From the NCBI RefSeq assembly GCF_900157375.1, contig NZ_LT721901.1:2714315-2778314 (forward strand): DNA of 64,000 bases, given 5' to 3'. The position numbers were made by a program, and so were the translations under genes. Numbering within the stretch: the stretch's first letter is position 1; each line of letters starts with the position of its first letter. Source of the stretch: Mycobacterium rhizamassiliense. GTDB taxonomy: Bacteria > Actinomycetota > Actinomycetes > Mycobacteriales > Mycobacteriaceae. This document shows, one piece after another, positions 60,875 through 64,000 of the stretch. The notes beneath the pieces are model-generated. The model worked only from the letters and a program-made list of their open reading frames with translations, made no database searches and was not told the origin of the DNA.

Positions 60875-60998
60875 GGAACGGGGTGCCGACCGTCGACGCT
60901 GACATCGAACATCGCTGCGTTGCAGACATTGTCGCTAAACCCCTCTTTGGCTTTTAACCCCAGACTTACCGCAAACAGCAACCCATCCCAGCTCTACC
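60761..60998. repeat. 238-bp target-site duplication, left copy
   Basis: Bases 60761-60998 recur at 62489-62726 without any difference I could find, directly next to the two ends of the IS element. The copy begins in the 3' end of lrp (GTCACAAAGG) and ends GCTCTACC at the last bases of the marR gene. Confidence 0.9.
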
Positions 60999-62488
60999 CT
61001 GACTTTTATCACTGTTGCGGGTCTGGCGATCCGCTAGTGCGCTGACCTGTGAGTTTGTCGTTTGCCTGGTGCGGATTTGTGCACTAGCGGGGGCTCGTAG
61101 GGTGCGGGTGGTGGCTTACGTGCGCACCGTGAAGACGTCCTCGGGGGCCACGGCGGTGCAGATCGTGTGGTCGACCGCCGATCACCTCTTCGAAGGCCGC
61201 TCAGCTGTGGGACGCACTGTGCGCGACCTATGAAATCCTGGGCTTCGAGCAGGCCGCTGAGGGCGACGAAGTGTTCCGTCAGCTGGTGCTCGCACGGATC
61301 ATCGAGCCCACGAGCAAGGCCGATTCCCTGCGGGTCATCGAGGAAACCGGCGTGGCACCCGTGTCATATCCGACGCTCAACCGTCGCCTGCCGATATTCG
61401 CCAAACCGGCTTTCCGGCAAGTGCTTTCGGCTGCATGTGCTACCCATGCGCAGTTGGGACCGGCCAGCCTGGTGCTCTACGACGTCACCACACTGCACTT
61501 CGAGACCGACGCCGGCGACGGGTTCCGTGAGCCCGGGTTCTCGAAAGAGAGGCGGCTAGACCCGCAGATCACCCTGGGCTTGTTGACCGATGCGGCCGGG
61601 TTCCCGTTGACGGTGGCCGCCTTTGAGGGCAATAAGGCTGAGACCGCCACCATGGTGCCGGTCATCAACGCCTTCAAGGCTGCGCATCAGCTCACCGACG
61701 TCACGGTGGTCGCCGATGCCGGGATGATTTCTGAAGCCAACCAGGTGGCCCTGCAAGCCGCGGGTTTGTCGTTCATCCTCGGTGCCCGCATCCCGTATCT
61801 GCCTGGCGTAGTGCGCGAGTGGCGCGACAAACACCCTGACGAAGCTGTTCCCGATGGGTTGGTATTGACCCAGCCCTGGCCATCGACGTCGGCGGAGAAG
61901 GCCCGCGGGATCCCAGACCGGGTCATCCATTACCAGTACCGCCACGACCGGGCCCGACGCACGCTGCGCGGGATCGACGAACAAGTGGCCAAGGCCGAGC
62001 GCGCCGTGGACGGGCATGCCCCGGTCAAACGCAACCGCTACATCCAGCTCTCGGGAGCGACCAAATCGGTCAATCGCACCTTGGAGGCTAAGACCAGGGC
62101 TTTGGCCGGCTGGAAGGGATATACCACCAACCTCACCAGCGAGCCTGCGCAGTTCGTCATCGATGCCTACCACCAGCTGTGGCGCATCGAAAAGGCCTTC
62201 CGAATGTCCAAGCACGATCTGCAGGCCCGCCCGATCTACCACCGCACCCGCGACTCCATCGAAGCCCACTTGAGCGTGGTGTTCGCGGCCATGGCCGTAT
62301 CGCACTGGATCGAGCACCAAACCGGTTGGAGCATCAAGAAATTCATCCGATCTGCTCGGCGCTACCGCACCGTCACCATCCAAGCCGGCAACCACACCCT
62401 GACCGCCGCCGAGGCCCCACCGGCCGACCTAGCCAAAGCTCTCGCGAAGATCCACGGCCTACGTACGCACTAGTTTGATAAAAGTCAG
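60999..62488 (+). mobile_element. IS1549/IS1634-like insertion sequence, internally deleted
   Basis: 1490 bp with perfect 13-base terminal inverted repeats CTGACTTTTATCA (60999-61011) and TGATAAAAGTCAG (62476-62488). It is flanked by a direct repeat of 238 bp. IS1549 of Mycobacterium smegmatis is known for unusually long and variable target duplications, which this reproduces. The transposase N-terminus is broken by an internal deletion. Confidence 0.88.
61110..62473 (+). pseudogene. IS1634-family transposase, frameshifted by an N-terminal deletion
   Basis: The N-terminus VAYVRTVKTSSGATAVQIVWS is in one frame. It changes abruptly to another frame at DHLFE/ITSSKAAQLWDALCATYEILGFEQAAEGDEVFRQL, so sequence between the two has been lost together with the frame. 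The main part, 61271-62473 (400 codons), is open: YDVTTLHFETD, LGLLTDAAGFPLTVAAFEGNKAE, VVADAGMISEAN and QLWRIEKAFRMSKHDLQARPIYH, the DDE core and Y-R-E region. Probably inactive unless the 400-codon protein works alone. Confidence 0.8.
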
Positions 62489-62726
62489 GTCACAAAGGGC
62501 TCGGGTTGGGGACGCTCGACTCCTGCACAGAGGGGACCTAACTCCACGTCGACCGGCGGACGCGCGCACCGACGGCAGCGTAGCCAACGGACGACTGGCT
62601 AAGGAACGGGGTGCCGACCGTCGACGCTGACATCGAACATCGCTGCGTTGCAGACATTGTCGCTAAACCCCTCTTTGGCTTTTAACCCCAGACTTACCGC
62701 AAACAGCAACCCATCCCAGCTCTACC
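62489..62726. repeat. 238-bp target-site duplication, right copy
   Basis: Identical to 60761-60998 as far as I can read. It carries a dead copy of the last 114 bases of lrp (62489-62602) and the original lrp-marR spacer, and ends inside the marR stop region (62722-62726). Confidence 0.9.
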
Positions 62727-63312
62727 ACGCAACCTGGTCTTTACGTCGATTGGGGCGCGCCCGACCGCGAAACAGAAGCAAATCGGCACCATCGGTGGTG
62801 GACGGGCTGTTCTGCTCGATCGACTCAAGGAAACGCTCGAGCAGGGATTCCAGTTGAGCTTTCTGCTTGGGGGTCAGGCCATCCATCAGCTTGTGTAAGT
62901 ATGCCCAGTGACGGGGTAGGAATTTGCGCAGAAAGGCGCGCCCTTTCGTGGCGATCTGAATGAGAAACGAGCGACGGTCATTCGGGTTGGAGATGCGTTC
63001 GACGTAACCGCGCCGGGCCAACCCGTCGACGACACCGGTGAGATTGGCTGGGCGAACCGACACTGCCTGACCCAGTGCGCCCATAGTCACGGGTTCGGGT
63101 GCGCGGTCCAGCACGGTCAAGATATTGAGCTGGACGGTGTTGAGTCCATGCGGCTGGAGCTCGATGGCGTGTGCACGCTCGAAGGCCGTCGCGGTGCGAA
63201 ACATCGCCAGAGTCAGGCCGAGGACAGTGGTATCGAAGTCGGGGCCTTCGTGGTTGGCCGCCAAGGCGACCTGCTCGGTGATCGACTGCGGCCGACCTGG
63301 TCGTAGCGGCAT
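62722..63312 (-). CDS. MarR-family transcriptional regulator
   Basis: 196 residues from MPLRPGRPQSI with GGAGG upstream. Winged helix: LNTVQLNILTVLDRAPEPVTMGALGQAVSVRPANLTGVVDGLARRGYVERISNPNDRRSFLIQIATKGRAFLRKFLPRHW. It is the complete relative of the protein at 31196, which lacks 17 residues of this region. Its 3' end meets the right copy of the IS target duplication. The target operon is unknown; upstream sequence shares GTGTACA with the front of the other marR. Confidence 0.88.
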   Translation of the reverse strand: MPLRPGRPQSITEQVALAANHEGPDFDTTVLGLTLAMFRTATAFERAHAIELQPHGLNTVQLNILTVLDRAPEPVTMGALGQAVSVRPANLTGVVDGLARRGYVERISNPNDRRSFLIQIATKGRAFLRKFLPRHWAYLHKLMDGLTPKQKAQLESLLERFLESIEQNSPSTTDGADLLLFRGRARPNRRKDQVAW

Positions 63313-63419
63313 TAGCTTGCCTCCGGGATGCGGGGGTGGATAACCGTGAGCGTGTACATTATCGAACCAAAACTATCGGCAACTGGTTAGGCAGAGGTTG
63401 TCCGGGTGGTGTCAACTGA

Positions 63420-63463
63420 GCCAAACAGGTGGTCCCTACCCCCTGGCCAAACAGGTGGTCCCA
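63420..63463. repeat. direct repeat GCCAAACAGGTGGTCCC near a transposase remnant
   Basis: Two 17-base copies (about 63420-63436 and 63447-63463) separated by 10 bases, followed by TGGCAAATGACACC. They lie beyond the 3' side of the minus-strand transposase relic and are probably terminal or subterminal repeats of that element. Confidence 0.5.
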
Positions 63464-63529
63464 TCATCCTGGCAAATGACACCCGGCCTGTCGGCGGTCG
63501 ACCTCTTGTACGGAAATTCAAGAAGAAAC

Positions 63530-63882
63530 CAGAGCCTTCGCCCAGAAGCGCAATCCCAACTTCGCTGTGCGCGGGAAGCGCAGCACCGCCACCAGCCCGC
63601 CCAGGATCGGTGCCAGGCGCTTACCTGCGGTCATGCCGAGCATCGCCCAACAGAACACCAGCGCCGCAACAACTTTCGGTCCGTACGTCGTGCGGTCGGG
63701 GGACTCGTTCGGCCGCGTGACGGCAGCGCCGCCTTGAGCGCTTTGCGTGCATGGTTCGACGTCAACCGGTGGTAGTTACACAACTCGTCGAGGATCTGGC
63801 CCATGCCGGCATGATCCGCCCGCTTGTAGCGGGTCGCGATCGTCTTCGTCACAGCCTTGCGCTCGGCCAACGTTAACCCCAT
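63530..63882 (-). pseudogene. transposase N-terminal fragment (integrase-core family), frameshifted
   Basis: From ATG 63882 it reads MGLTLAERKAVTKTIATRYK, GQILDELCNYHRLTSNHARKALKAAL. The continuation lies in another frame: TTYGPKVVAALVFCWAMLGMTAGKRLAPIL. This is the helix-turn-helix start of an actinobacterial integrase-type transposase; the catalytic domain is missing. Not full length in the window. Confidence 0.7.
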
Positions 63883-63928
63883 CGACTGGGCCTACCGAGG
63901 CCGCGCTCACGAGCCGGGAAGGCGCGCC

Positions 63929-63977
63929 CTACGCGCGCATTCTCAGCTGAGGCAACGAAGAGGACTACGCGCGCATT
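63929..63977. repeat. direct repeat CTACGCGCGCATT at the window edge
   Basis: Two copies, 63929-63941 and 63965-63977, 36 bp apart, just upstream of the transposase relic's start and followed by CGCGAGTCAACGCGGACCC. Probable subterminal repeats of the 5' end of the same element. Confidence 0.5.
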
Positions 63978-64000
63978 TTTCGCGAGTCAACGCGGACCCT

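Noticed and set aside
63420..63977. Short repeats as a CRISPR array
   Set aside because: Only two copies of each repeat, with uneven short spacing, next to a transposase relic; transposon-end repeats explain them.

Overview
High-GC actinobacterial DNA, most likely a Mycobacterium/Mycolicibacterium-type catabolic island on a chromosome or large plasmid. The evidence is the GTG-rich start codons, actinobacterial regulator and CoA-enzyme families, an IS1549-like element flanked by a very long target duplication, and many decayed insertion sequences. Nearly all intact genes serve degradation of aromatic and alicyclic acids. No tRNA, rRNA or CRISPR array was seen. All assignments come from reading the sequence; no database search was run.

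Layout. (1) 1-4.0 kb, minus strand: a GntR/FadR regulator, tandem palindromic operators, then a translationally coupled operon of amidohydrolase, LigB-type extradiol dioxygenase, alpha/beta hydrolase and the start of a Rieske oxygenase alpha subunit cut by the window edge. (2) 4.1-9.6 kb, plus strand: acyl-CoA ligase, BadI/MenB-type crotonase, acyl-CoA dehydrogenase, dienoyl-CoA-reductase-like SDR, a MaoC hydratase with a compensated double frameshift, and a short AttH-like fragment. (3) 9.7-12.6 kb, minus: phthalate-dioxygenase-reductase-like protein, cytochrome P450 and a small unknown protein. (4) 12.7-15.7 kb: an IS110-family element inserted in an IS3 remnant, then small unknown genes. 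(5) 16.1-22.1 kb: MmgE/PrpD protein, a second P450, and decayed pieces (CRP-like helix-turn-helix, molybdopterin oxidoreductase, IS3, integrase) around a SnoaL-like gene.

(6) 22.6-31.7 kb: acyl-CoA dehydrogenase, Rieske dioxygenase alpha/beta, small proteins, dihydrodiol dehydrogenase, ferredoxin reductase, IclR regulator, a dihydroxyphthalate-decarboxylase-like protein, an ACMSD-like amidohydrolase and a damaged MarR. This resembles phthalate-type pathways. (7) 31.8-37 kb: two aldehyde dehydrogenases and a meta-cleavage operon (type I extradiol dioxygenase, 4-oxalocrotonate decarboxylase, tautomerase, semialdehyde dehydrogenase). (8) 37-39.6 kb, minus: PhdJ-like hydratase-aldolase, PhdI-like bicupin dioxygenase and a 3Fe-4S-type ferredoxin, resembling lower phenanthrene steps. 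(9) 39.9-46.8 kb, plus: flavin enzyme, two SnoaL-like proteins, a VOC protein, SDR, Rieske alpha/beta, YceI and FAH-family hydrolase, with a convergent TetR gene. (10) 47.7-54.7 kb, plus: LigB dioxygenase, SDR, Rieske alpha/beta, FAH hydrolase, CoA ligase and BadI/MenB-type crotonase. This compact module combines oxygenolytic aromatic-ring cleavage with CoA-dependent alicyclic-ring chemistry and is the best candidate for an undescribed pathway. It shares enzyme types with regions 1-2.

(11) 55-64 kb: TetR, a belt of gene remnants, a fused 2-oxoacid:ferredoxin oxidoreductase with a divergent Lrp regulator, the IS1549-like element between exact 238-bp duplications, an intact MarR (relative of the damaged one) and a broken transposase at the edge. 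Working model: several Rieske systems, probably sharing one ferredoxin and one reductase, make dihydrodiols that SDRs oxidise to catechols. Four ring-cleavage enzyme types open these, and hydrolases, CoA ligases, crotonases and dehydrogenases carry the products into central metabolism. Repeated insertion and deletion have shaped the region.
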